From UBA10348 sp002469915 (GTDB taxonomy: Bacteria; Bacteroidota; Rhodothermia; Rhodothermales; UBA10348), in NCBI GenBank assembly GCA_029249345.1, contig JAQWHM010000004.1, positions 1-64,000 on the forward strand: a stretch of 64,000 bases of DNA, written 5' to 3'. The position numbers and the translations under genes are program-made. The notes under the pieces are model-generated. The model ran no database searches and had not been told where the DNA came from. It was given only the letters and a program-made list of their open reading frames with translations. Below, piece after piece: positions 25,779 to 33,743 of the stretch (its first letter is position 1; each line of letters begins with the position of its first letter).

Positions 25779-26549
25779 TCAGGCTGCACGCTTGGTGGAT
25801 CGGAATGAAGGTCCCACCTTTTTCAAAATTGGCTTTGAAACCTGTACTGCCGCTCCTACCGCTGGAATGTGTTGGGAAACGAGATCTAATAGACCCGAAA
25901 CAACTGGACCGTCAGCATAGGCCAATTCTGCCTGAAATTGGCTGATAGAATTGACATACTCTCTAGTAGACTTATCAGAAGGATCTTGCGAAATGCACAG
26001 TATCCTGCCATTTAAAAGCGGAGCATTTCCATGTTCTACTACGGGTATCAGTCTCATTTCAAACAGATCAGCCCACATCTTGGGTGATATTCGTGCTGTA
26101 AGTAAATCAGCGAGAACTAGAGAGCTCATCTGACAGACGAGCACGCTTCTAAAACCGTAGACTCGCGCGGCAAGTCGTTCAAGTTGTTGCCTTCTCCAAC
26201 TGTCAACCGTGAAGACATGTCTCCATGAAAGAGACGATTTTGAACCAGACGCTCCTAATGCGTCATCCCACATCCGAATGTCCTGCTCGCTGAACAGGTC
26301 TTCATTTAATCCGGTCGTCAGGACCCGATCAATAGATAATACAGGAGATTCGTTTGAATCAGGGTTGGCAAGGGACGACTTGTCCGGCTCTGGTCCCAAA
26401 CCGCTCATCCACGTGGATACCGTCTCATCGATCATTCCTGAGGATAGATCAAGGGTGCTCATTACACGGGAAGTCTCCTCGCTGAGGTCTTTAGATACCT
26501 CGTGCTGGCTATTTCCACTGTTTAGATATTTGTCCCAAAGTCCTTTCAT
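25779..26549 (-). CDS. Possible stand-alone MshEN/GspE_N-like protein upstream of pilB
   Basis: 256 aa from the ATG at 26549; a TTG at 26591 would add 14 residues. The first ~110 residues are low-complexity and acidic. From about residue 125 the sequence has the MshEN order: a helix with RRQQLERLAARVYGFRSVLV, then WADLFEMRLIPVVEHGNAPLL, then GRILCISQDPSDKSTREYV, and a final helix. The C-terminal ~30 residues (VSKPILKKVGPSF) are basic. PilB just downstream has its own such domain, so this looks like an extra regulatory or docking subunit for the ATPase. MshEN domains of PilB/MshE can bind c-di-GMP; I do not see the binding motif clearly here. Assignment is tentative. Confidence 0.5.
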   Translation of the reverse strand: MKGLWDKYLNSGNSQHEVSKDLSEETSRVMSTLDLSSGMIDETVSTWMSGLGPEPDKSSLANPDSNESPVLSIDRVLTTGLNEDLFSEQDIRMWDDALGASGSKSSLSWRHVFTVDSWRRQQLERLAARVYGFRSVLVCQMSSLVLADLLTARISPKMWADLFEMRLIPVVEHGNAPLLNGRILCISQDPSDKSTREYVNSISQFQAELAYADGPVVSGLLDLVSQHIPAVGAAVQVSKPILKKVGPSFRSTKRAA

Positions 26550-26713
26550 TGGCAAGAAACGGTTTAAAAAGGCGTTCAAGGTCCTTGCCAAAGGTATCGG
26601 TCAGGCTTCCAAGTTGTTAAGGCGAAACTTGGATTACAGAAATACGTCCACATGATTAAAATCGCGGAGCACATTCGGCCAGCGAGGATATTGGAAACTA
26701 AATTGAGACGAAC

Positions 26714-26986
26714 ATGCCCTGTTTCTTTGTAGCTGGTGCCCTACTCCTGCCACGCCTAACCATTGCCTATTTATGGTTGATGACCAACTGGTTTTCTGGC
26801 GTCTTCCCCTCGCTGCTTTGGCCCATTCTCGGCTTTATGTTCGCACCAACCACATTGTTATGGTACACGGTCGTCGACCAAATATATGCCGGCTCTTGGG
26901 GCACCTTTCAGATCGTAGTACTGATCATTGCCATCTTGGTGGACGTATCACCGTCTACTAAGAAAAAGAAAAAATCAGCTTCTTGA
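26714..26986 (+). CDS. Small three-helix membrane protein
   Basis: 90 aa, ATG start. Three hydrophobic helices (about 4-22, 29-50 and 62-78) and a basic C-terminal tail (KKKKK). The short loop before the third helix contains DQIYAG. I do not recognise the family. It ends 5 bp before the convergent AcuI-like gene. Confidence 0.6.
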   Translation: MPCFFVAGALLLPRLTIAYLWLMTNWFSGVFPSLLWPILGFMFAPTTLLWYTVVDQIYAGSWGTFQIVVLIIAILVDVSPSTKKKKKSAS

Positions 26987-26991
26987 TCGGA

Positions 26992-27978
26992 TTAAAGACG
27001 AATCAAGTATCGACCCGTTGTTTGGCCGTTGATTAACGACTTAGCGGCAACAGGCACCTCTTCGAGAGGAATTTCTTGAACAAGGTCATCGATAGTGTGA
27101 TGCGCAAACAATTGAGCTAATCTGAACCAAGCTTTCTTCCTGATGGGATTCGGACAGGTATTGGAATCTATTCCAATCAAACGAACACCCCTTAGGATGA
27201 ACGGAAAAACGGTCGTGTTCAATGTATATCCAGCAGCTAATCCACAGGCTGCAACCGTTCCATGGCGCGCCGTCTGGCTCAGGGCCGACTCCAATGCCTT
27301 CGACCCCACACTATCAATGCACCCTGCCCACCGCGCTTTGTCCAGGGGACGGCGCGCGCCATCGGCCAATTCTGAGCGCGCAATAATCGTCTCAGCGCCA
27401 AGGCCTTTTAAGTACGCATGGGCCTCCGATTTCCCGGTCATTGCCACGACGGATCGTCCTGTTTCTGCTAGGCCCATTATCGAAAAGCTTCCTACTCCAC
27501 CTGTTGCACCCGTCACAAGAAAATCCCCTTCGGTGGGCCCGGGGCCCTGCTCAATCTCCATGACGGCAAGCATGGCTGTCAATCCAGCCGTTCCCGCAAC
27601 CATGGCATCTCGAGTGGACAGGGATGAAGGAATCTCCAGTAGCGTTTCCGCTCTCACTCGTTGCACCTGGGAAAATCCGCCCCAATGATCTTCTCCTGTC
27701 CCCCATCCGGTAGCGAGCACTCGACTACCCGCCGAAAAATGCTCTGAGGAAGATTCTAATACTGTTCCCGCAAAATCAATTCCTGGCACGAAAGGAAACG
27801 GTGACTTGACAATTTTACCGGTATCTGTAACCGCAAGCGCATCTTTGTAATTCAAACAACTCCACTCTACACGGACCAAGACATCACCGTCCTCGGGCAA
27901 ATCGTCCATCTGAAGTGTTTCTACGGAACAGCTAAAATGATCGTCTCTACGCAAGACGAGGGCGTTAAACGTGTTCAT
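26992..27978 (-). CDS. YhdH/AcuI-type acrylyl-CoA reductase / quinone oxidoreductase (MDR family)
   Basis: 328 aa. The start (FNALVLRRDD) and the core are the YhdH branch of medium-chain dehydrogenases: SCLNYKDALA, then FPFVPGIDFAGTV, the NADP-binding GATGGVGSF, and FILRGVRLIGIDS. AcuI reduces toxic acrylyl-CoA with NADPH to propionyl-CoA; general YhdH members act on other enoyl compounds. Its ATG overlaps the stop of the upstream lipoprotein gene by one base (TAATG), so they are translated together. I infer detoxification of reactive acyl-CoA. Confidence 0.82.
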   Translation of the reverse strand: MNTFNALVLRRDDHFSCSVETLQMDDLPEDGDVLVRVEWSCLNYKDALAVTDTGKIVKSPFPFVPGIDFAGTVLESSSEHFSAGSRVLATGWGTGEDHWGGFSQVQRVRAETLLEIPSSLSTRDAMVAGTAGLTAMLAVMEIEQGPGPTEGDFLVTGATGGVGSFSIMGLAETGRSVVAMTGKSEAHAYLKGLGAETIIARSELADGARRPLDKARWAGCIDSVGSKALESALSQTARHGTVAACGLAAGYTLNTTVFPFILRGVRLIGIDSNTCPNPIRKKAWFRLAQLFAHHTIDDLVQEIPLEEVPVAAKSLINGQTTGRYLIRL

Positions 27979-29141
27979 TATTGTCTTGAAGGCTCTTCAT
28001 CGCCCCGAGTTGGATCGGTTTCAGGCATGAGATTGGGAAAAAGGGGCTTCAGTTCGAGAGTGTCCCCAACGATTCGATCATTCCATTTTTCTTCTGCATG
28101 TTCACTTCCCCGCTCGAAGGTAAAGGTACCGAGCGTACCGTTAGAGCGTACGAGTAGTTGACCTGACAAGTCTGCCCATTCTCCACGGAAAGTCTCCTGC
28201 CAATGCAATTCGAATGTTGCATTATACGCCTTATTCAAGGGTTCAAACGTCCATTCATTGATGAATACATAGGCTCGTCTTGAGCCAAATAAGCTGGATA
28301 GATGTTCGAGTATCTGTGCGCTCGTGCGTTCGACGAGCTCCCGAACCTCGAGCATTCTCTCCTCTTCTGATTTACTACGCAACACAACGCGTCGACTTTC
28401 TACCAAAGCTGGTGGATCGGTTGTCCGAGCATGCAAATCAAAATGTACCACGGCCGAATCTGAATCCATTAGTGAGGATTGGATACCATATCGGAGGTCT
28501 CTGAATCCAGCGAATCGACTCAAATTGAATGAGGTCTCGGATCGAGAAATCGGAATCCGCACACTAGCTCCAGAAACCCCCTCCATGTACACGTGTACAT
28601 GGAGGTCCTTTTTACTGGGACGGCGAATCACTTCCCATATTTCAGAATCCATCTTTTGCCGCTCCAGCCGAGTGGCTACATAGATATCACCGTTTACAAA
28701 ATTGCTTGGGGTTGAGAGCGTATCAGCTGGAAAAGCAACATCATACTCAGCCGATACACGCTTTGGGGAGGCAAAGACGGACTTCTGCTCACAAGAAATA
28801 TGTTCGAGATAGTAGCCACATACTTCCACGAGAATGCGTTCCCGATCGTTGAGCGCAAGGTCGGGAATACCGATCGTACCTGCTGATCCAGAATAAAGCG
28901 TATCGTAGGTGGCACTAAACACTGTGAATACCGCAATGTCTGGCTGAACCTCTTCATTGGGGCCAAGCAGTGGTTGGTAGCGGTATGCTGCGCCCACGGA
29001 AAGCGAATCCCAGGATGGCTGATCCAGCGTCATGGTCTCAATGACAAACTCAGGACTGAACGAACAGGCGCTCATCGAGAGCGTGATCGCTATCAACCCC
29101 AAACAGGCCATCCGGCCCCATATTTTATGGATAGGTTCCAC
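27978..29141 (-). CDS. Lipoprotein of unknown function
   Basis: 387 aa from a GTG at 29141; an ATG at 29111 would start ten codons later. Lipobox LSMSAC marks the acylated Cys at residue 26. The rest is a mixed-strand periplasmic protein without a clear family. There is some resemblance to GWxTD-type proteins of this phylum, for instance in the long middle with SEEERMLEVRELVERT. A perfect 26-bp palindrome (28580-28605) lies inside the coding region. Its stop overlaps the AcuI-like start, and its GTG overlaps the Nudix stop (TAGTG). So three genes (Nudix, lipoprotein, reductase) are stacked without gaps. Confidence 0.7.
   Translation of the reverse strand: MEPIHKIWGRMACLGLIAITLSMSACSFSPEFVIETMTLDQPSWDSLSVGAAYRYQPLLGPNEEVQPDIAVFTVFSATYDTLYSGSAGTIGIPDLALNDRERILVEVCGYYLEHISCEQKSVFASPKRVSAEYDVAFPADTLSTPSNFVNGDIYVATRLERQKMDSEIWEVIRRPSKKDLHVHVYMEGVSGASVRIPISRSETSFNLSRFAGFRDLRYGIQSSLMDSDSAVVHFDLHARTTDPPALVESRRVVLRSKSEEERMLEVRELVERTSAQILEHLSSLFGSRRAYVFINEWTFEPLNKAYNATFELHWQETFRGEWADLSGQLLVRSNGTLGTFTFERGSEHAEEKWNDRIVGDTLELKPLFPNLMPETDPTRGDEEPSRQ
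28580..28605. repeat. Perfect 26-bp palindrome inside a coding region
   Basis: The 26 bases from 28580 to 28605 equal their own reverse complement exactly, with arms CCTCCATGTAC and GTACATGGAGG around a central ACGT. On the minus strand they encode LHVHVYME. A match this long is not expected by chance in a window of this size, yet I see no second copy here. Confidence 0.85.
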
Positions 29142-29695
29142 TACAATTTAACTGAAATGAGCCCTTGAGCTACTGCCTTATAAAATGCGCCAATATGTAA
29201 ACCATGAACCATTCTTTCGGACAGGATGGCTTCCACTACTTCACGTGGATAGAGCAAAACAAGTTTCAACTCCTCTGTTTCGTCGGGTGTTGGCACCCCT
29301 TCGAGAGTCACATCACTACTGAAAAAGGCGTGCGCGTAATTATTATGGCGAGAAGGATCCTCAGAGACATGTCCTAGAGTCTCGATCGTTCTCGCTTCGT
29401 AACCGGTCTCTTCCCGAAACTCTCTTCGCGCCCCTATTTCAGGTTTTTCGTTTTTTTCCAACATTCCGGATGGAAACTCCAGACTCATGCGTCCAATTCC
29501 ATGTCGGTATTGCTCTACCAAAACCATTCTCTCTCCAGCCTCCAAAGCTAGCATCATGGTCCAGTTGGGATACTCCATGACATGGTACTCCTCCATCTCG
29601 GCTCCGCTTGGTAATTGAACGTGATCTTGCCGAACGTTTAACCACCAACGCTTCAATACATAGCGAGAAGAAAGGACTTTCCAATGGTTTGACAT
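29141..29695 (-). CDS. Nudix hydrolase, ADP-ribose pyrophosphatase-like
   Basis: 184 aa from the ATG at 29695; 30 extra codons upstream are unlikely. The Nudix box is complete (residues 77-99: GMLEKNE...REFREETGY), including the REUxEExGU core. The preceding QYRHGIGRMSLEFPSG is the ADP-ribose pyrophosphatase sub-group pattern. It should hydrolyse ADP-ribose or a related nucleoside diphosphate in the cytoplasm. It heads a tight unit with the lipoprotein and AcuI-like genes. A divergent hppD lies 220 bp away. Confidence 0.85.
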   Translation of the reverse strand: MSNHWKVLSSRYVLKRWWLNVRQDHVQLPSGAEMEEYHVMEYPNWTMMLALEAGERMVLVEQYRHGIGRMSLEFPSGMLEKNEKPEIGARREFREETGYEARTIETLGHVSEDPSRHNNYAHAFFSSDVTLEGVPTPDETEELKLVLLYPREVVEAILSERMVHGLHIGAFYKAVAQGLISVKL

Positions 29696-29915
29696 AGACC
29701 TGAAATCAGAGAATGATTGTTTGCTGAATCTCACAACGAATTCCGCTTGGCACTGATCCCGAATAACCTTTTCGAGATACGGCATTTACGCATGGTGCAC
29801 CGAATATTGTTTGCCAAGAAAATTGTCTTCCGAATAAACTGCGAATGCCTTTCTTTTTATACCCCAATTGTTTTTTCTTTCAGGAATCAATCCACTCTAT
29901 TTATTGGTTCCACAC

Positions 29916-31052
29916 ATGTGTGATTCAGGACCTTTCGTTAAGGATACCCCTCAAACGGACTCCGATTTCCTACCTATCAATGGCACAGACTATGTCGAAT
30001 TTTGGGTAGGAAATGCTAAGCAGGCTGCCCATTTCTATCAATCCGCCTTTGGATTTCAGGCGCTAGCCTATGCTGGACTGGAAACAGGGCTTCGCGACAG
30101 GACAAGCTATGTGCTACGTCAGGATAAAATTCGTTTTATGCTGACATCGGCCTTACATCCGGATTCCGAAATAGCAGAACACGTAAAGCTTCACGGCGAC
30201 GGCGTTAAAGATCTCGCGATGTGGGTAGATGATGCTCGACGATCCTTTGAGGAAACCGTAGAACGCGGAGCCGTACCCGTTATGCATCCAGAGGTGCGTA
30301 AAGACGAACACGGAGAAGTCGTGATGGCTTCCATCAAGACCTATGGAGATACGATCCATACGTTTGTGGAGCGCTCAAGCTATTCCGGCCCCTTCCTCCC
30401 TAATTTTCGGGCTTGGGACAGTCCAGAGTACCGTCCCAAAAGTGTTGGGCTCAAGTACGTGGACCACTGTGTGGGTAACGTATATCTGGGTGAAATGGAC
30501 GAATACGTCGACTTTTACTCAGACGTAATGGGATTCCGGAATCTCCTTTCTTTCGACGACAAGGATATTTCAACAGAATACACCGCCTTGATGTCCAAGG
30601 TCATGGCCAATGGGAATGACCGGATCAAATTCCCGATCAACGAACCCGCAAAAGGACGTAAAAAAAGCCAGATCGAAGAGTATCTTGACTTCTACCATGG
30701 ACAAGGTGTTCAGCATATAGCCATGGCAACAGATGATATCATCGGAACGGTCACCGAGTTGAATTCTCGGGGTGTGCATTTTTTGAACGTTCCAGATAGC
30801 TATTATGACGAAGTGCTAGACCGCGTAGGGACCATTGACGAGGATATTGCTCCTCTCAAGAAGTTAGGTATACTCGTTGATCGCGACGATGAGGGATATT
30901 TGCTTCAGATCTTTACGAAGCCCGTACAGGATCGTCCTACTGTCTTTTACGAAATCATCCAAAGAAAAGGCGCTAAATCGTTTGGAAAAGGGAATTTCAA
31001 AGCTCTTTTTGAATCAATCGAGCGCGAACAAGCTCGCCGAGGAAACCTCTAA
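29916..31052 (+). CDS. hppD: 4-Hydroxyphenylpyruvate dioxygenase
   Basis: 378 aa from the ATG at 29916; the frame opens further upstream with a TTG that is not needed. Two vicinal-oxygen-chelate halves are seen. The iron triad is His184 (YVDHCVG), His267 (VQHIAM) and Glu346 (FYEIIQR). The enzyme converts 4-hydroxyphenylpyruvate to homogentisate, the second step of aerobic tyrosine breakdown. The next gene 18 bp downstream makes the homogentisate-cleaving enzyme, so both steps are on one transcript. Fumarylacetoacetase and maleylacetoacetate isomerase are not in the window. Confidence 0.95.
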   Translation: MCDSGPFVKDTPQTDSDFLPINGTDYVEFWVGNAKQAAHFYQSAFGFQALAYAGLETGLRDRTSYVLRQDKIRFMLTSALHPDSEIAEHVKLHGDGVKDLAMWVDDARRSFEETVERGAVPVMHPEVRKDEHGEVVMASIKTYGDTIHTFVERSSYSGPFLPNFRAWDSPEYRPKSVGLKYVDHCVGNVYLGEMDEYVDFYSDVMGFRNLLSFDDKDISTEYTALMSKVMANGNDRIKFPINEPAKGRKKSQIEEYLDFYHGQGVQHIAMATDDIIGTVTELNSRGVHFLNVPDSYYDEVLDRVGTIDEDIAPLKKLGILVDRDDEGYLLQIFTKPVQDRPTVFYEIIQRKGAKSFGKGNFKALFESIEREQARRGNL

Positions 31053-31070
31053 ATCTTAGGATAGAATACC

Positions 31071-32237
31071 ATGCCACATTACGTTCGGATGGGAAATGTG
31101 CCCCACAAAAGGCACACTCAGTTCCGCAAGCCCGATGGCTCCTTGTACAGCGAGGAAGTGATCGGGGCCGAAGGATTCAGCGGAATATCCTCGATCGCCT
31201 ATCACGTCCATCCACCAACACTTGTGGACAAAGTTGGTGAACCCATACCCTTTGCACCGGATTATGTCGATCTGGATTTCTTGCGACATCGACATGTGCG
31301 AAGTAAGAGCGTGGAGTCTTCTGGAGCGTGGTTGGAATCACGTCGGTATATGATGGGCAATTCGGATGTTCGATTGGCGGTTGCCACTCCTACCGAGGAG
31401 ATGAACTATTTCTACCGGAACGCCGTTGCCGATGAGATGATATACGTGCACGACGGAGAAGGCGTACTTGAGAGTCCGTTTGGAAACGTGCATTTTCGCA
31501 AAGGTGACTATGTTCACGTACCCCGTACAATCACGCATAAGTGGCGTTTTACCAGCGAGCATTCCAGACTTCTCGTAATTGAGTCGTTTTCAGAAATTCA
31601 CTACCCAAAACGATACCTCAATTCCTCTGGACAGTTACTCGAGCACTCACCGTTCTGTGAAAGGGATATCCGACCACCAACAGACCTCGTCACTCATGAC
31701 GAAAAAGGTGACTTTGAAGTTCGAATCGCCAAGCATGGCTATTTGCATCCTGTGCACTTCAGATACCATCCATTCGACTATGTTGGATGGGATGGTTATA
31801 TGTACCCGTATGCAACCTCAATTCATGATTTTGAACCGATTACGGGACGAGTTCATCAGCCCCCTCCGGTACACCAGCATTTCACGGGACACAATTTTGT
31901 AATCTGCTCGTTTGTCCCGCGCATGTACGATTATCACCCCGAGGCCATCCCTGCTCCCTACAACCACTCCAATATCGATTCGGACGAGGTGCTTTACTAC
32001 GCTGAGGGCGACTTTATGAGTCGACGAGATATTGATCGCGGCTCTTTCACGCTGCATCCTGGCGGAATTGTCCACGGTCCACATCCAAGGACGGTCGAAG
32101 CATCCATAGGGAAAACACGGACTGAGGAATTGGCTGTAATGGTCGACACGTTCCGCCCCCTTCACATGACCAAGTTGGCGGTGAATATGGAAGACAGCGA
32201 TTACATGCTATCCTGGAGACCAGAGAAATACGACTAA
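31071..32237 (+). CDS. hmgA: Homogentisate 1,2-dioxygenase
   Basis: 388 aa, ATG start. Family marks are MPHYVRMGNVPHKRHTQFR at the start, the FGNVHFRKGDYVHVPRTITH stretch, and the iron-site region PAPYNHSNIDSDEVLYYAEG and GGIVHGPHP. The enzyme opens the ring of homogentisate to maleylacetoacetate. It works directly after HppD. The member is a little shorter than the eukaryotic type (about 445 aa), which fits the bacterial branch. Confidence 0.95.
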   Translation: MPHYVRMGNVPHKRHTQFRKPDGSLYSEEVIGAEGFSGISSIAYHVHPPTLVDKVGEPIPFAPDYVDLDFLRHRHVRSKSVESSGAWLESRRYMMGNSDVRLAVATPTEEMNYFYRNAVADEMIYVHDGEGVLESPFGNVHFRKGDYVHVPRTITHKWRFTSEHSRLLVIESFSEIHYPKRYLNSSGQLLEHSPFCERDIRPPTDLVTHDEKGDFEVRIAKHGYLHPVHFRYHPFDYVGWDGYMYPYATSIHDFEPITGRVHQPPPVHQHFTGHNFVICSFVPRMYDYHPEAIPAPYNHSNIDSDEVLYYAEGDFMSRRDIDRGSFTLHPGGIVHGPHPRTVEASIGKTRTEELAVMVDTFRPLHMTKLAVNMEDSDYMLSWRPEKYD

Positions 32238-32251
32238 GCTGGTCGTGCAGC

Positions 32252-33595
32252 TCAGCGAGACATTACAGGAACTGCTTCATCATGAGAGATACACCATAGC
32301 TCTCGGCCATGAATACCGTCCTGGGCTGAGAAGCATACCTGATTGCCGATCAACCCGTAATCGTTTGGAGTCGATCCGTTGCTTCCAGGCCAAGCGTCTA
32401 AAAGCATTTCTGTTGTTGATCCGTCGGTTCTCCAGGTTTCGAACCCATACCTCTCTGTACGGGCGGTGAAGTAGGTCCATACATCATCATATTGGATGAA
32501 TGCATGCGGGTCAGATCCCGTCACTCCTTCACTGATATCAGTAACTTGCTGAGCCCCATTAGCCTCTGACCATTGCCAGAGTTCAAGCCCTGATTCTCCG
32601 TCGTTTGCCGAGAAATACATCTTTTCGCCGGCAATAAAGAGTTGTTCAGGATCAGATCCTCGTTCATCTGGCCGAATATCTGCAACTAACTCGGGTCCTT
32701 CACCTTCGGATATCAAAAACAATTCTACACCATGCTCCGGCGAATTGGCTACGTAGAATAGTTTTCCAGCGAAGCCGGTCAGATTTCGAGGCGAAGAGCT
32801 ATCCGTTCCCGGCTGCAAGTCTTCCACTATCGAAATATCTTCGCCATCGAAAGCAAACAACTCGATCCCTGTATCCGGTGTGTAGGCCTGAAAGTAAAGT
32901 GTACTACCCAAAACGGTTAGCCCTCTTGGAAGCGATCCTGAGGGTCCTGGATTTAGATCAGCAATCATATCGATCGTGAATCCATCATATCGAAACAGTT
33001 CCGTTCCAAAACCCGCTCTTTCGGCTGAAAAGTATATCACGCCATCGAGCTCAACCATGGCTTTCGGACTAGAACTGGCTGGCCCGTCATTAATATCAGA
33101 CGTTTGGCTGATCTCCTTCCCATCCCACTGCCACAACTCATACCCTGATTTTTGATCATTGGCAGAGAAGTACAAAATATCGTTGAATTCAAAAAATGCA
33201 CCTGGGCGCGAACTTCCAGGATCTCCGCCTATATCTTTCAGTAATTGGTCTTTAGAACCATCCCACATAAATAGTTCACGACCATAAGGCTCCTTTAGCG
33301 CGGTAAACAGAAGCTCATCTTGAAAAATGAGAAATCGAGACGGAACAGCATTCCCAGAACCAGGCTCGATATCCGAGATACGTTCCAACAATTCGCCATC
33401 ATAGGTCCATATTTCCGAGCCATAATCAGGATCGGACAACTGCATATACAGCGTACCTTCGTAGTTGATCAGCGAGTTGGGGTTTCCCGCGTCCGGACCG
33501 GGGTACATATCTACGATCATTCCGTTGGGAGCACTATCGGTGCTACAACTGGAAAGAAGCACGAGAAAAACTAGAGATGAAACGTAGCGCTTCAT
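32252..33595 (-). CDS. ELWxxDG-repeat lipoprotein
   Basis: 447 aa, ATG start. Lipobox LSSC gives acylated Cys17. The rest is about nine repeats of 45-48 residues, each with a variant of the motif G-x-E-[LI]-[WF]-x-x-D-G: GSEIWTYDG, GRELFMWDG, GYELWQWDG, GTELFRYDG, GIELFAFDG, GVELF, GLELWQW, GFETWRTDG and GRELW. A beta-propeller-like array is the usual prediction. It is convergent with hmgA (14 bp). Surface or periplasmic scaffold or binding is inference. Confidence 0.85.
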   Translation of the reverse strand: MKRYVSSLVFLVLLSSCSTDSAPNGMIVDMYPGPDAGNPNSLINYEGTLYMQLSDPDYGSEIWTYDGELLERISDIEPGSGNAVPSRFLIFQDELLFTALKEPYGRELFMWDGSKDQLLKDIGGDPGSSRPGAFFEFNDILYFSANDQKSGYELWQWDGKEISQTSDINDGPASSSPKAMVELDGVIYFSAERAGFGTELFRYDGFTIDMIADLNPGPSGSLPRGLTVLGSTLYFQAYTPDTGIELFAFDGEDISIVEDLQPGTDSSSPRNLTGFAGKLFYVANSPEHGVELFLISEGEGPELVADIRPDERGSDPEQLFIAGEKMYFSANDGESGLELWQWSEANGAQQVTDISEGVTGSDPHAFIQYDDVWTYFTARTERYGFETWRTDGSTTEMLLDAWPGSNGSTPNDYGLIGNQVCFSAQDGIHGRELWCISHDEAVPVMSR

Positions 33596-33685
33596 AAGTT
33601 GGGACTTCTATGGTTGCCTATGGTTACGATGGATTGAGCGGGTTAACGTACACCGGCCCATAAGGTTTTTAAAATTTACTGCAGA

Positions 33686-33718
33686 TTGACTTCTTCAAAA
33701 AGCCGGGTATTCATACCC
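33686..33718 (+). promoter_or_regulatory. Candidate promoter with overlapping dyad upstream of the acyl-CoA synthetase
   Basis: TTGACT (33686-33691) is followed 16 bp later by TATTCA (33708-33713). The latter lies inside a perfect dyad GGGTAT-TC-ATACCC (33705-33718). The synthetase ATG is 25 bp further on. A dyad over a -10 region is a typical place for a repressor. The binding protein is unknown. Confidence 0.4.
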
Positions 33719-33743
33719 TGCCTCAAAATCAAGAATATATACT

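Noticed and set aside
32252..33595. CRISPR- or tandem-repeat-like DNA in the ELWxxDG gene
   Set aside because: The repeats are at protein level only (diverged 45-48 residue units); DNA copies are not identical or regularly spaced spacers.
33737..33743. TATACT immediately before the acyl-CoA synthetase start codon as a -10 box
   Set aside because: It touches the start codon, leaving no room for a leader; the TATTCA with TTGACT further upstream fits better.
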